Shown piece after piece: positions 1-8,093 of a stretch of 64,000 nt of DNA. The position numbers and the translations under genes are program-made. The stretch's first letter is position 1. Each line of letters opens with the position of its first letter. The stretch covers positions 52,444 through 116,443 of the forward strand of contig CABQAR010000004.1 in NCBI GenBank assembly GCA_902462205.1. The letters are read 5' to 3'. The notes beneath the pieces were generated by a model. It was not told the origin of the DNA. It did no database searches and saw only the letters and a list, made by a program, of their open reading frames with translations. The stretch is from an uncultured Dialister sp. Lineage in GTDB: Bacteria > Bacillota > Negativicutes > Veillonellales > Dialisteraceae.

Positions 1-141
1 GCAGGTGATACTCGGGATTTTTCTGAATAATATCTTCGGAATTGTATCAGGGCATAAGTCCTTCGTATCAATGTCCTGCATAACAGAATATCGCTTGGAT
101 TGTAATGACCGAGACGAATGCAGTGATTTCATGTAAAATCA

Positions 142-159
142 GCATGATTTTTATCATGC
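142..159. promoter_or_regulatory. short perfect inverted repeat upstream of panC
   Basis: GCATGAT and ATCATGC flank a four-T loop, giving a perfect 7-bp hairpin just before the terminator-like hairpin at 170-199. No gene is recognisable in bases 1-141. It may be part of an upstream 3' end or a leader. Function unknown. Confidence 0.3.
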
Positions 160-169
160 CTGTGGCAGA

Positions 170-199
170 GGTGCATCTCGTTTGGATGCGCCCTTTTTT
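170..199 (+). terminator. intrinsic terminator ahead of panC
   Basis: GGTGCATC (170-177) pairs with GATGCGCC (185-192), an 8-bp stem with one G-T wobble, followed by CTTTTTTA. It lies 65 bases before the panC start, so it either ends an upstream transcript or acts as an attenuator in the panC leader. Confidence 0.55.
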
Positions 200-263
200 A
201 TTGCTTTCTCTGCAGGATATCGACTCCAGTTATTGCAGCAGGCACAGGAAAGGATGTATATCT

Positions 264-1118
264 ATGTTTCTATGTCGCAGTGCTACAGAACTCAGACAGT
301 TTTCCGCCCAATGCAGGAAGGAGGGAAAATCAATCGGCCTCGTGCCCACCATGGGCGCCCTCCACGAAGGACATGCTTCACTCATCAAGGCGTCCCACGA
401 GGAAAACGATGTGACCATCGTCAGTGTTTTCGTGAATCCGACCCAGTTCGGTCCGGCCGAAGACTATGATGCCTATCCGCGCACGCTGGAAAAAGACTGC
501 CGTCTGGCGGAAAGCTTCGGCGCCGATGTGGTTTTTGCCCCGACGCCAAAGGAAATGTACCCCCATGAAGAAATGACATGGGTGGAAGTCACGGGCGAAG
601 TCACCAAAGTCCTTTGCGGACGCAGCCGCCCGATCCATTTCCGCGGCGTGACCACCGTGGTTTCTAAACTGTTCCATTTATCCAAGGCCGACCGTGCTTA
701 TTTCGGTCTGAAGGACGCGCAGCAGACGGAAGTCCTCCGCCGCATGGTGGAAGATTTATTCTTCGACGTCGAACTGCGCATCATGCCCATCATCCGCGAA
801 CCGGACGGGCTTGCCAAAAGCTCCAGAAACACCTATTTATCCGAGGCAGAGCGGAAATCCGCCCTTATTCTTTCCCGGACGCTGGAAGAAGCGAAAAGGA
901 AATTCGACGGAGGAGAAAAACGGGCCGATGAGCTTATCCGTTTCACACGGACGCAGATTGAAGCGGAACCGATGAGCGAGATCGATTATGTAGAAATGCA
1001 TGGACTTCCGGGACTGACCCCCGTATGCGGAACGGTTACAGGAAAAACTCTGCTCGCCGTCGCCGTCAAATTCGGAAAGACACGACTGATCGACAACATC
1101 ATACTGGAGGATACATAA
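264..1118 (+). CDS. panC: pantothenate synthetase (pantoate--beta-alanine ligase)
   Basis: Cytosolic enzyme that joins pantoate and beta-alanine with ATP, through a pantoyl-adenylate, to give pantothenate. The 284-residue product has the class I nucleotidyltransferase signatures: PTMGALHEGH near residue 28 (the HIGH-like ATP site) and AKSSRNTYLS near residue 180 (the KMSKS-like loop). The frame stays open upstream to 105, but the ATG at 264 is preferred: AGGAAAGG lies about ten bases before it and the protein then begins at the usual PanC N-terminus. Its stop overlaps the panD start by one base (TAATG), so the two are translationally coupled. panB is not in the window. Confidence 0.95.
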   Translation: MFLCRSATELRQFSAQCRKEGKSIGLVPTMGALHEGHASLIKASHEENDVTIVSVFVNPTQFGPAEDYDAYPRTLEKDCRLAESFGADVVFAPTPKEMYPHEEMTWVEVTGEVTKVLCGRSRPIHFRGVTTVVSKLFHLSKADRAYFGLKDAQQTEVLRRMVEDLFFDVELRIMPIIREPDGLAKSSRNTYLSEAERKSALILSRTLEEAKRKFDGGEKRADELIRFTRTQIEAEPMSEIDYVEMHGLPGLTPVCGTVTGKTLLAVAVKFGKTRLIDNIILEDT

Positions 1119-1501
1119 TGCTTTACACGATATTTCATGGAAAAATCCACCGTGCCACGGTCACGGAAGCCAATCTGAACTACATGGGAAGCATCACCAT
1201 CGATGAAGACCTGCTGGAACAGGCAGGCATCCTTCCCGGCGAATGCGTCCAGATCGTTAACAATAATAACGGCGCCCGTCTGGAGACCTACACGATCGCG
1301 GGAAAACGGGGAAGCGGCGTCATCTGCCTGAATGGCGCAGCCGCCCGCCTGACGCAGATCGGCGACACCGTCATCATCATCGCTTATGCCATGATGGACG
1401 AAAAGGAAGCCGTGGGATTTATCCCCAAGGTCGTCATGGTGGATGAAAAAAATCATCCTGTCAAAATCAGGGGAACGGAAAAAGAAAGGGAAATCGGATA
1501 G
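1118..1501 (+). CDS. panD: aspartate 1-decarboxylase proenzyme
   Basis: Makes beta-alanine, the second substrate of PanC, by decarboxylating L-aspartate. The 127-residue length is the family norm. The self-cleavage site is visible in NYMGSITIDEDL (Gly-Ser near residues 24-25), where Ser becomes the pyruvoyl cofactor. The ATG overlaps the panC stop by one base and GGAGG lies seven bases upstream. The next gene begins two bases after the stop, so panC, panD and the transporter form one tight operon. Confidence 0.95.
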   Translation: MLYTIFHGKIHRATVTEANLNYMGSITIDEDLLEQAGILPGECVQIVNNNNGARLETYTIAGKRGSGVICLNGAAARLTQIGDTVIIIAYAMMDEKEAVGFIPKVVMVDEKNHPVKIRGTEKEREIG

Positions 1502-1503
1502 AC

Positions 1504-2466
1504 ATGATAGATAGAATCGTACACTTAGCCACAAAGTATATGACGGTCGGCGTCATATTGATTGGTATCACCGGGATTTTCATCCCCTCCCTGTTCGCCC
1601 CCCTTGCCCCCAAGATTCCGTGGATGCTGGGACTGATCATGTTCGGCATGGGAATGAGCCTTCGCCCTGCCGATTTTCTGCTCGTATGGAAACAGCCCAG
1701 AAGCATTTTGCTCGGCATTTTCCTCCAATTCCTCATCATGCCGTCACTGGCATTCCTGCTTATTTCTTCCTTCTCCCTGCCGCCGGAAATCGCCATCGGC
1801 GTCGTCCTCGTCGGCGCATGTCCGGGCGGAACGGCATCCAACGTCATCAGCTACATCGCCAATGCGGACGTGGCACTCTCCGTTTCGATGACAATGGTGA
1901 ACACCCTTCTGGCTCCAATCGCCACTCCCTTCTGGATCTGGTACATTGCAGGCACATGGGTCGATATCAGCTTCACCTCCATGATGATGTCCATCACGAA
2001 AATGGTTCTCCTTCCCCTGATTGCCGGCATAGGGATCAACTATTTCTTCCCGAGGCAGGTACAGAGAATCAATAAGGTCATGCCCCTGCTTTCCGCGCTG
2101 GTCGTCATCCTCACTGTGGGATGCGTGGTTTCTCTGAGCGGAAATATCATCATCACCAGCGGGCTCACCATTTTCCTCATCGTCATCCTTCATAACATGT
2201 TCGGTCTGGGACTTGGTTATTTCTTCGCCCGCCTCTTCGGCATGACGGAAGGACAGAAACGCGCCATGGCCATCGAAGTAGGCATGCAGAATTCAGGCCT
2301 CGCCTCCACGCTGGCCCTGATGTATTTCACCGCCGCAGGCGGCATTGCAGGTGCGCTTTTCAGTATCTGGCATAACATCAGCGGCTCCCTGCTCGCCTCT
2401 TATTTCGCAGGTAAGGATGAAAAAACGGAAGAAGCCTTCACGGAAAAAGAAATCGTTTCCGAATAA
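1504..2466 (+). CDS. BASS-family transporter, possible pantoate/ketopantoate carrier (PanS-like)
   Basis: A 320-residue integral membrane protein of the bile acid:sodium symporter superfamily, with about nine or ten hydrophobic segments. Diagnostic motifs are GACPGGTASNVISY near residue 103 and EVGMQNSGLAST near residue 258. It starts two bases after panD and ends at a strong terminator. A BASS protein, PanS, transports ketopantoate/pantoate in Salmonella; that role here is inferred from position beside panCD, not from sequence alone. A bile-acid or other organic-acid carrier remains possible. Confidence 0.8.
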   Translation: MIDRIVHLATKYMTVGVILIGITGIFIPSLFAPLAPKIPWMLGLIMFGMGMSLRPADFLLVWKQPRSILLGIFLQFLIMPSLAFLLISSFSLPPEIAIGVVLVGACPGGTASNVISYIANADVALSVSMTMVNTLLAPIATPFWIWYIAGTWVDISFTSMMMSITKMVLLPLIAGIGINYFFPRQVQRINKVMPLLSALVVILTVGCVVSLSGNIIITSGLTIFLIVILHNMFGLGLGYFFARLFGMTEGQKRAMAIEVGMQNSGLASTLALMYFTAAGGIAGALFSIWHNISGSLLASYFAGKDEKTEEAFTEKEIVSE

Positions 2467-2481
2467 CCGATAGATGCTCAT

Positions 2482-2523
2482 AAAAACAGGGGGGCGCGAA
2501 ACAGCGCAGGCTCCTCTGTTTTT
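2482..2523 (+). terminator. terminator of the panCD operon
   Basis: AAAAACAGGGG and CCTCTGTTTTT form a long stem with a T-rich 3' arm, 16 bases after the transporter stop. Confidence 0.8.
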
Positions 2524-2597
2524 GCATGTCTATCCATCCGTTTGTCATATATCTATGCTTTCTTTCTATGAAGCTGGAATTCTCCGCGGCTTCCGAT

Positions 2598-2603
2598 TAT
2601 AAT
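2598..2603 (+). promoter_or_regulatory. -10 element of the outer-membrane protein gene
   Basis: A perfect TATAAT 37 bases before the ATG at 2640. No good -35 hexamer is visible 16-18 bases upstream, so other activator or extended -10 contacts may be needed. Confidence 0.5.
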
Positions 2604-2639
2604 AATGAAAGAACATCCTTGCAGAAAGGAAGATTTATC

Positions 2640-3155
2640 ATGAGAAAAATCATTATTCTGGCTGCGGCCATGGCAGCCTTTGGCGGCGCTTATTCCGCGC
2701 AGGCCCTCGTTCCCGGGCTTCCCATCATGGAAACGGAAGTAGGATACGGATATAATACGGCGAAAGACGGCATCCACAGCGCCCACATAGAAATCGCCCC
2801 CATTCAAAAAATCGTCGTCGGTGCAGAATACAGGCACTGGAACCACGGCGGAAACGAAACCGATATTTATGCGAAATATAAATTGGGCCGTGTGTATTTG
2901 GGCCTCGGCAACAGAAACTATTATGACAGAGACTCCAAAATCTACGGATTGATCGAAGGCCGCACCAACGTCCTCGGACCTCTTGACGCCTATGCGGGAA
3001 TGAAGCTTTCCTCCGTGGAAAGGGAATATAAAGTAGGCCTTCAGCTGGGTTTGGTTCCCACCTCTTTTGATCTGGACGTCAATTACACCTACTATGACAG
3101 GGACGACGTGGAAAACCAGGACGGCTTCGGCGTCGGCCTGAATTATCATTTCTAA
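2640..3155 (+). CDS. small outer-membrane beta-barrel protein (YfaZ-like)
   Basis: A 171-residue protein with a Sec signal peptide (MRKIIILAAAMAAFGGAYSAQA, cleavage near residue 22). The mature part is made of alternating short strands rich in Tyr and Gly and ends in Phe (GLNYHF), the usual C-terminal signal of outer-membrane barrels. This fits a small 8-strand barrel similar to the YfaZ family. The start is set by AAAGGA about eight bases upstream and by the signal peptide; an upstream in-frame start at 2526 would bury the signal peptide. It is monocistronic, between two terminators. Function unknown. Confidence 0.75.
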   Translation: MRKIIILAAAMAAFGGAYSAQALVPGLPIMETEVGYGYNTAKDGIHSAHIEIAPIQKIVVGAEYRHWNHGGNETDIYAKYKLGRVYLGLGNRNYYDRDSKIYGLIEGRTNVLGPLDAYAGMKLSSVEREYKVGLQLGLVPTSFDLDVNYTYYDRDDVENQDGFGVGLNYHF

Positions 3156-3190
3156 TCTGCATTCTTTGTAGCATCTTACTGTTCCAACAA

Positions 3191-3219
3191 AAAACTCTGC
3201 TGTTAACCGGCAGAGTTTT
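3191..3219. terminator. bidirectional terminator
   Basis: AAAACTCTGC and GCAGAGTTTT form a 10-bp stem with A-runs and T-runs on the two sides. It lies between the convergent outer-membrane protein gene and the BrkB-family gene. Confidence 0.8.
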
Positions 3220-3270
3220 TTTATTGGTATTTCGGCGGAACCTGCGCTCCGGTCATGCGGCCGGCAGGAA

Positions 3271-4140
3271 TCAGACGGGAATCCTCTTTTTTTCTTTTCG
3301 CTCCCTCATATCTCCCCATGCCATGATCATGGCTCCGCCGGCCAGAATGATCTGCGTCGCCAGATGGAGCCAGAGAAACAGGAAAATCAGGCCGATCAGG
3401 GAACCGTAAGTGACGCCCATGCTGGAAATATGGAGGATGTAATATCCGTATCCTGCCGTCACAAGAAGGAGCACCACGGTAACGAGGAACGATGCGGAAA
3501 TAATCCTTGTCCACTTGGTGATGTAACGGTTGGGCGCATACCGGTAAAAAGCAGATAATGACAGGCTCATGACGATGAAAGGAATGACATATCTGGCAGG
3601 CCGCCAGATGTCCCAGAAAATATCCGGCAGCTCGAAAATATAGTCCTGCACGAAGAATATGACGGCGTTGGCAAATACGATGAGAAGCAGCGACAGGATC
3701 ATCGCCACCACGAGGCAGACCGTGAAGAAGCATGCTTTCAGACTGACCTTGAGCCAGGACTGGGTATTTCTGTCCTGAAAGAATATCTTATCCATGCCAC
3801 GGACAAGGACGGCCGTCCCCTGCGATGCGGTCCAGACCGCGCCTGCAAGACCGGCAAACAGCCAGATCGTGCTTCTTCCCGCGATGATGCGCGCGATATT
3901 TGCTTCCATGCTTGCTGCAAACTGCTGAGGCAGGTACTGGAGCATTTTGATGATTGTGTCAATCTCCGGCGCTGCGAAAAAAAGAATGCAGTTCACGAGG
4001 AATATCATGAACGGTATCAGTCCGAGGATGAAGCAGTAAGACGCCTCGGAAGCAAGCGCCCCCACATCATCATCCATGTACCGCTTAATGAAATTTTTAA
4101 AGAAATACACCAGTGCTGGGTCGGATATCCTGGGTTCCAT
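3271..4140 (-). CDS. YihY/virulence factor BrkB family membrane protein
   Basis: A 289-residue inner-membrane protein with about six hydrophobic helices. Family features are the N-terminal FFKNFIKRYMDDDVGALASEASY segment (shown only in part here), the ALASEASYCFILGLIPF helix near residue 30, and the MGVTYGSLIGLIFLFLWLH helix near residue 240. The family was once named RNase BN, but that activity belongs to another protein. Its true role is unknown and may be transport. It lies after the typA terminator and so is probably transcribed separately. Confidence 0.85.
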   Translation of the reverse strand: MEPRISDPALVYFFKNFIKRYMDDDVGALASEASYCFILGLIPFMIFLVNCILFFAAPEIDTIIKMLQYLPQQFAASMEANIARIIAGRSTIWLFAGLAGAVWTASQGTAVLVRGMDKIFFQDRNTQSWLKVSLKACFFTVCLVVAMILSLLLIVFANAVIFFVQDYIFELPDIFWDIWRPARYVIPFIVMSLSLSAFYRYAPNRYITKWTRIISASFLVTVVLLLVTAGYGYYILHISSMGVTYGSLIGLIFLFLWLHLATQIILAGGAMIMAWGDMRERKEKKRIPV

Positions 4141-4175
4141 AAAGACTCCTTATTCATAACCGGCAGTCGTGCCGC

Positions 4176-4223
4176 AAAAAAGGAGGTATAAAGGAATGAA
4201 ATCATTTCTTTATACCTCCTTTT
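4176..4223 (-). terminator. terminator of typA
   Basis: A very long hairpin: arms 4178-4199 and 4202-4223 pair over about 21 bp with one mismatch and a two-base gap at the tip. On the minus strand it ends in six T. It starts about 60 bases after the typA stop. Confidence 0.8.
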
Positions 4224-4284
4224 CATATAAAAGCATGCTGATGGGAAATTCCAATCTAAGCTTATTATATCACCGGCGGCGGAA

Positions 4285-6105
4285 TTATTGCTGGCTTTTC
4301 TTCACATTCGCATTCTTGTAGCGCAGCTGCTTGGAAAGCACCATCTTGCGCATTCGGATGCTGGTCGGTGTCACTTCCACGAGCTCGTCATCATTGATCC
4401 ATTCCAGTGCGGCTTCCAGCGAGAACTGGCGGCACGGCGGAAGGCGGATGGCGTCATCGGAAGCAGCGGCACGGGTATTCGTGAGGTGCTTCTTTTTGCA
4501 TGGGTTCACGTCCATATCCTGGTCACGCGCATTTTCACCGATGATCATGCCTTCATAAACCTCGACGCCCGGTTCAAGGAACAGCTCGCCGCGGTCAAGG
4601 ACGGAGTTCAGTCCGTATGCCGTCGTCGTTCCCGATTCGAAAGCGACGAGGGATCCGCGGGTCCTTTCCGGAATATCCCCCTTGTAAGGCGCATATCCCT
4701 GGAACACATGGTACATGATGCCAGTACCGCGGGTCGTGGTCAGCAGTTCGTTTCTGAAGCCGAGCAGTCCGCGGGCAGGGATGGAGAAATCCATCTTCAT
4801 ATAGCCTGCCAGCTCTTCCATGGAAATCATTTCCGCACGGCGGGGCCCGAGGCCTTCCATGACGGCGCCCATGAATTCCTGCGGAACTTCGATGGTCAGT
4901 CTTTCCAGCGGTTCGCATTTCTTGCCGTTGATGGTCTTATAAATAACCTGCGGTTTGGAAACTTCCAGTTCAAACCCTTCACGGCGCATCGTTTCAATCA
5001 GTACGGACAGGTGGAGTTCGCCACGGCCGGAAACGAGGAACGCATCGGAGGTATCCGTTTCTTCCACGCGGAGCGCCACGTTCGTTTCAATTTCTTTCAG
5101 AAGACGGGCGCGGATATGGCGGGAGGTGACGAAATCGCCTTCCCTGCCGGCAAATGGGCTCTTATTGACATGGAATACCATGGACAGTGTCGGTTCATCG
5201 ATGTGGATCGCAGGAAGTGCTTCCGGATTCGATGCGTCGGCCACGGTTTCACCGATATTGATATCCTTAAAGCCGGCCATGGCCACGATATCGCCGACTT
5301 TCGCTTCTTCCACGGGGGTACGTTTCATTCCCTGCCAGTTGAAAAGCTGTCCGATATGGTCGGTGCGGATTTTTTCCCCGTCCGTAATAGCGACGGTCAT
5401 GCCCTGCTTCGCCGTACCGCGGGTCACGCGGCCGATGGCAACCTTGCCGAGATAGTCATCGGCTTCCAGTGTCGTCGCCATGATCTGCAGGCCTGCGTCT
5501 GGATCCCCTTCCGGCGCAGGAATCGTTTTGAGGATCGTATCAAACAGCGGCGTGAGGTCTTTTCCCTCATCATTCATATGGAGCTTCGCGATACCGCTTC
5601 TGGCAGACGCATAAATAAGCGGGAAATCAAGCTGTTCATCATCGGCATCCAGTTCAAGGAAAAGGTCAAGGACTTCCCCTTCCACATCGGACACACGCTG
5701 GTCAGGGCGGTCGATCTTGTTGATGACGACGATCGGTTTCAAATGATGTTCCAGTGCCTTGCGCAGTACATACTTGGTCTGCGGCATCGGTCCCTCATGG
5801 GAATCCACCAGAAGCAGGACGCCGTCCACCATGTTCAGGATACGTTCCACTTCTCCGCCGAAATCGGCATGCCCTGGCGTATCAACGATGTTGATTTTGA
5901 CACCGTCATGCATGACAGATGTATTTTTTGCAAGAATCGTGATACCGCGTTCCCGTTCAAGCGGATTGGAGTCCATGACACGTTCAGCCACCTTCTGGTT
6001 TTCTCTGAAAATGTGACTCTGCTTCAGCATGGCATCGACCAGCGTGGTCTTGCCATGGTCGACGTGGGCAATGATCGCAATATTACGGATATCTTCTCTA
6101 ATCAT
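4285..6105 (-). CDS. typA: translational GTPase TypA/BipA
   Basis: A 606-residue ribosome-binding GTPase of the EF-G family, linked in other bacteria to 50S assembly and stress or cold growth. The G domain has AHVDHGKTTLVDAM (G1, residues 13-26), RGITI (G2), DTPGHADF (G3) and NKID (G4). EF-G-like domains III and V follow, then the TypA-specific C-terminal domain ending in a basic tail (LRYKNANVKKSQQ). The start is supported by AAGGAGAAGAAGG just upstream. It stands alone between a minus-strand -10 at 6156-6161 and its own terminator. Confidence 0.95.
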   Translation of the reverse strand: MIREDIRNIAIIAHVDHGKTTLVDAMLKQSHIFRENQKVAERVMDSNPLERERGITILAKNTSVMHDGVKINIVDTPGHADFGGEVERILNMVDGVLLLVDSHEGPMPQTKYVLRKALEHHLKPIVVINKIDRPDQRVSDVEGEVLDLFLELDADDEQLDFPLIYASARSGIAKLHMNDEGKDLTPLFDTILKTIPAPEGDPDAGLQIMATTLEADDYLGKVAIGRVTRGTAKQGMTVAITDGEKIRTDHIGQLFNWQGMKRTPVEEAKVGDIVAMAGFKDINIGETVADASNPEALPAIHIDEPTLSMVFHVNKSPFAGREGDFVTSRHIRARLLKEIETNVALRVEETDTSDAFLVSGRGELHLSVLIETMRREGFELEVSKPQVIYKTINGKKCEPLERLTIEVPQEFMGAVMEGLGPRRAEMISMEELAGYMKMDFSIPARGLLGFRNELLTTTRGTGIMYHVFQGYAPYKGDIPERTRGSLVAFESGTTTAYGLNSVLDRGELFLEPGVEVYEGMIIGENARDQDMDVNPCKKKHLTNTRAAASDDAIRLPPCRQFSLEAALEWINDDELVEVTPTSIRMRKMVLSKQLRYKNANVKKSQQ

Positions 6106-6450
6106 TTCTTTCCTTCTTCTCCTTGGCGCTGTGCTTAAAAATATGTATCTTTTTAATTATACCATAAAGATAGTTTTCCTATCCTTTTCTCTCTTAAGAA
6201 ATACAATTTATTTTACCACATGGCAGGCAAGTATGAAAGTATTTTTTAGAATCCGTTATAAAATATTTTTTATATTATGACTTCGGAGGCACATTTCAGG
6301 TTCCCCTGTTTCCCTGCTTTTTCTGACAGTGAAAATGAACCGGCGCTTCCGTTCCATTTTATCCTCTTCCCATTTTGTGTTAAAATATAATTAGAGAAGG
6401 AATGGATTACTTCTCTTACGTATAACCATGTTTATAGGAAAGGTGGGCTG
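6106..6450. promoter_or_regulatory. divergent promoter region between typA and the usp cluster
   Basis: No gene is seen in these 345 bases. A minus-strand TATAAT (complement of 6156-6161) lies about 50 bases before typA. A plus-strand TATAAT (6386-6391) lies 60 bases before the first usp gene. Neither has a convincing -35. The middle is AT-rich without clear repeats. Confidence 0.5.
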
Positions 6451-6903
6451 ATGATTATGTTAGATTTCAAACGAATCCTTGTTCCGTACGATGGCTCTGA
6501 CAATGCGAAAAGAGCGCTGAAACAGGCGGCTGCCATTGCAGAATCCTGCGACAATGCGAAGCTGTTCATTGCGACAGTCGCTGCGCCGAAACCGCCGACG
6601 GAAATCATTGCAAAAGAAAAAGCATATGTTTTTGAAGATGCCAAGGACGATCCTGAACGGACTGATCCTGCACAGGTCATGCTTGATGAATCCGTAAACC
6701 TTCTTCCTGCAGATGTTTCGCATGAACTGCTTTTCCGTGTAGGAAATCCGGGATCCGTGCTTTTGGATCTGGCATTTGAAAAAGATGCCGACCTTGTCGT
6801 CATGGGCAACCGCGGGCGCGGCGCTATCCAGAGCCTCATCATGGGATCTGTTTCGAGCCACATGGTCAGCAACGTCAAGTGCCCGATCTTCGTTGTGAAA
6901 TAA
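6451..6903 (+). CDS. universal stress protein, UspA family (1 of 3)
   Basis: A 150-residue single-domain Usp. The N-terminal strand reads KRILVPYDGSDNAKRAL, and near the C-terminus is the ATP-binding signature GNRGRGAIQSLIMGSVS (G-2x-G-9x-G-S). This is the ATP-binding subtype, which usually forms cytoplasmic dimers. It has an insertion around residues 50-75 (PPTEIIAKEKAYVFEDAKD). AAAGGTGGG precedes the start; a second Met two codons on is equally possible. The next usp gene follows after 54 bases with no terminator, so the two are probably cotranscribed. Confidence 0.9.
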   Translation: MIMLDFKRILVPYDGSDNAKRALKQAAAIAESCDNAKLFIATVAAPKPPTEIIAKEKAYVFEDAKDDPERTDPAQVMLDESVNLLPADVSHELLFRVGNPGSVLLDLAFEKDADLVVMGNRGRGAIQSLIMGSVSSHMVSNVKCPIFVVK

Positions 6904-6957
6904 TTCCTTAATTCCATACATTCCTTGTGCAGTTCAATAGAGAAAGGCAGGTCCGAT

Positions 6958-7398
6958 ATGTTAGATTTTAAAAAGATCCTGGTTCCTTATGACGGCTCCG
7001 CACATGCGAAGAAAGCATTGAATCAGGCTATTTCCATTGCTAAATACTGTGAAGGGGCCACCCTGTACGTTGTTTCCATCAACGAGGATGTTTCCGCCCT
7101 CAGCATGAACAATCTGGAACGGGCTTATATCAACGAACAGCTGGAAGCAGCCCACTATAATCCGGGAAAAGCAAATTTAAAGGATGCGGAAGCAATGATT
7201 CCGGAAGGAATGGAAGCTAAATTCATTTCCAAAACCGGTGAACCCGGCGTCCTTCTGGAGCATATCGCAGACCATGTCGGCGCTGACCTCATCATCATGG
7301 GCAGCCGCGGGCTCGGCGCATTGAGCGGCATGCTTCTCGGCTCTGTCTCCAATTACATGCTGAGCCATGCCAAGTGCCCGGTATTCATCATCAAATAA
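6958..7398 (+). CDS. universal stress protein, UspA family (2 of 3)
   Basis: A 146-residue Usp starting MLDFKKILVPYDGSAHAKK, almost the same N-terminus as the preceding paralogue, with ATP-site motif GSRGLGALSGMLLGSVS. The start at 6958 is chosen over an in-frame upstream codon at 6925 because AGAAAGGCAGG precedes it and it lines up with its neighbours. A strong terminator follows 28 bases after the stop. Confidence 0.9.
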   Translation: MLDFKKILVPYDGSAHAKKALNQAISIAKYCEGATLYVVSINEDVSALSMNNLERAYINEQLEAAHYNPGKANLKDAEAMIPEGMEAKFISKTGEPGVLLEHIADHVGADLIIMGSRGLGALSGMLLGSVSNYMLSHAKCPVFIIK

Positions 7399-7426
7399 CA
7401 AGACCGTCTTTGATTAAACACTCAGC

Positions 7427-7462
7427 AACACCAGTCCGACCTTATGGATTGGTGTTTTATTT
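7427..7462 (+). terminator. terminator of the first two usp genes
   Basis: AACACCAGTCC (7427-7437) pairs with GGATTGGTGTT (7446-7456) with one bulge or mismatch, then TTATTTTT. Confidence 0.75.
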
Positions 7463-7488
7463 TTATTCTCCAAACTGTTCCGATGGCG

Positions 7489-7494
7489 TATAAT
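7489..7494 (+). promoter_or_regulatory. -10 element of the third usp gene
   Basis: A perfect TATAAT 49 bases before the ATG at 7544, just after the previous terminator. The -35 is poor. It shows that the third usp gene has its own promoter. Confidence 0.5.
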
Positions 7495-7543
7495 GGACAT
7501 AAAGAAATAGACTCCTGCTGTTTTTTCAAGAAAGGTGATTGCC

Positions 7544-7960
7544 ATGCTGCCGTACAAAAACATCCTGGTTCCATACGATGGTTCCCCTTATTCGAAGAAA
7601 GCCCTGCATTATGCGATCGCCTTCGCAGGCTGCTGCGAAAATGCGTCCCTGTACATCGCTACCGTTTCCAGCGGCGGATCTGCCCTTTCAATTGCCAATG
7701 AAGGCCGTCCCCTCGAAACGGATGACGGCCAGGTGGATCTGGCGGAAGCGGATAAAATGGTCCCTGAGGAAATTCCCCATAAAGTCATTTTTGAAATCGG
7801 GGAAACGATCCCCATGCTCCTTTATGTGGCAGGAGAAGTTCATGCCGACCTCATCATCATGGGCAACCGGGGCAGAAGCCATGTCAAGAGCCTGCTTTTG
7901 GGCTCCGTTTCCTCCGAACTGATGAAGAAGGCGAAATGTCCGGTATTCATCATCAAATAA
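7544..7960 (+). CDS. universal stress protein, UspA family (3 of 3)
   Basis: A 138-residue Usp, MLPYKNILVPYDGSPYSKK, with ATP motif GNRGRSHVKSLLLGSVS. The ATG at 7544 is used because AAGAAAGG lies eight bases upstream and it matches its paralogues; a GTG three codons earlier overlaps the ribosome binding site. It has its own promoter and terminator, so it may answer to a different signal from the first two. The three copies share N-terminus and ATP loop and look like tandem duplications. Confidence 0.9.
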   Translation: MLPYKNILVPYDGSPYSKKALHYAIAFAGCCENASLYIATVSSGGSALSIANEGRPLETDDGQVDLAEADKMVPEEIPHKVIFEIGETIPMLLYVAGEVHADLIIMGNRGRSHVKSLLLGSVSSELMKKAKCPVFIIK

Positions 7961-7982
7961 ATATCTCCGCTGTTTTCAATTT

Positions 7983-8020
7983 AAAACACCGATCCATGGA
8001 AAACGGATCGATGTTTTTTT
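7983..8020. terminator. terminator between usp 3 and the RND permease
   Basis: AAAACACCGATCC pairs with GGATCGATGTTTT with one mismatch. The plus strand continues in seven or more T. The minus strand also ends in TTTT, so it may serve the convergent efflux operon as well. Confidence 0.7.
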
Positions 8021-8093
8021 ATTTTTGTCTTTTTTTACAGTGCGTCATTATAAATAATCGCGCCACTGCCGGATGAAACCTGCCAATCTGTCT

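Noticed and set aside
105..263. Longer panC start at 105
   Set aside because: It would run through two hairpins including a terminator and add 53 residues not seen in the family. The ATG at 264 has a good ribosome-binding site.
1025..1117. Upstream start for panD inside panC
   Set aside because: The canonical 127-residue PanD begins at 1118 with GGAGG before it; the extension is out-of-frame panC sequence.
4288..6138. A 616-codon open frame on the plus strand opposite typA
   Set aside because: It is exactly antisense to a full-length TypA with all GTPase motifs, has no domain-like sequence of its own and no ribosome-binding site. It is a by-product of codon bias.
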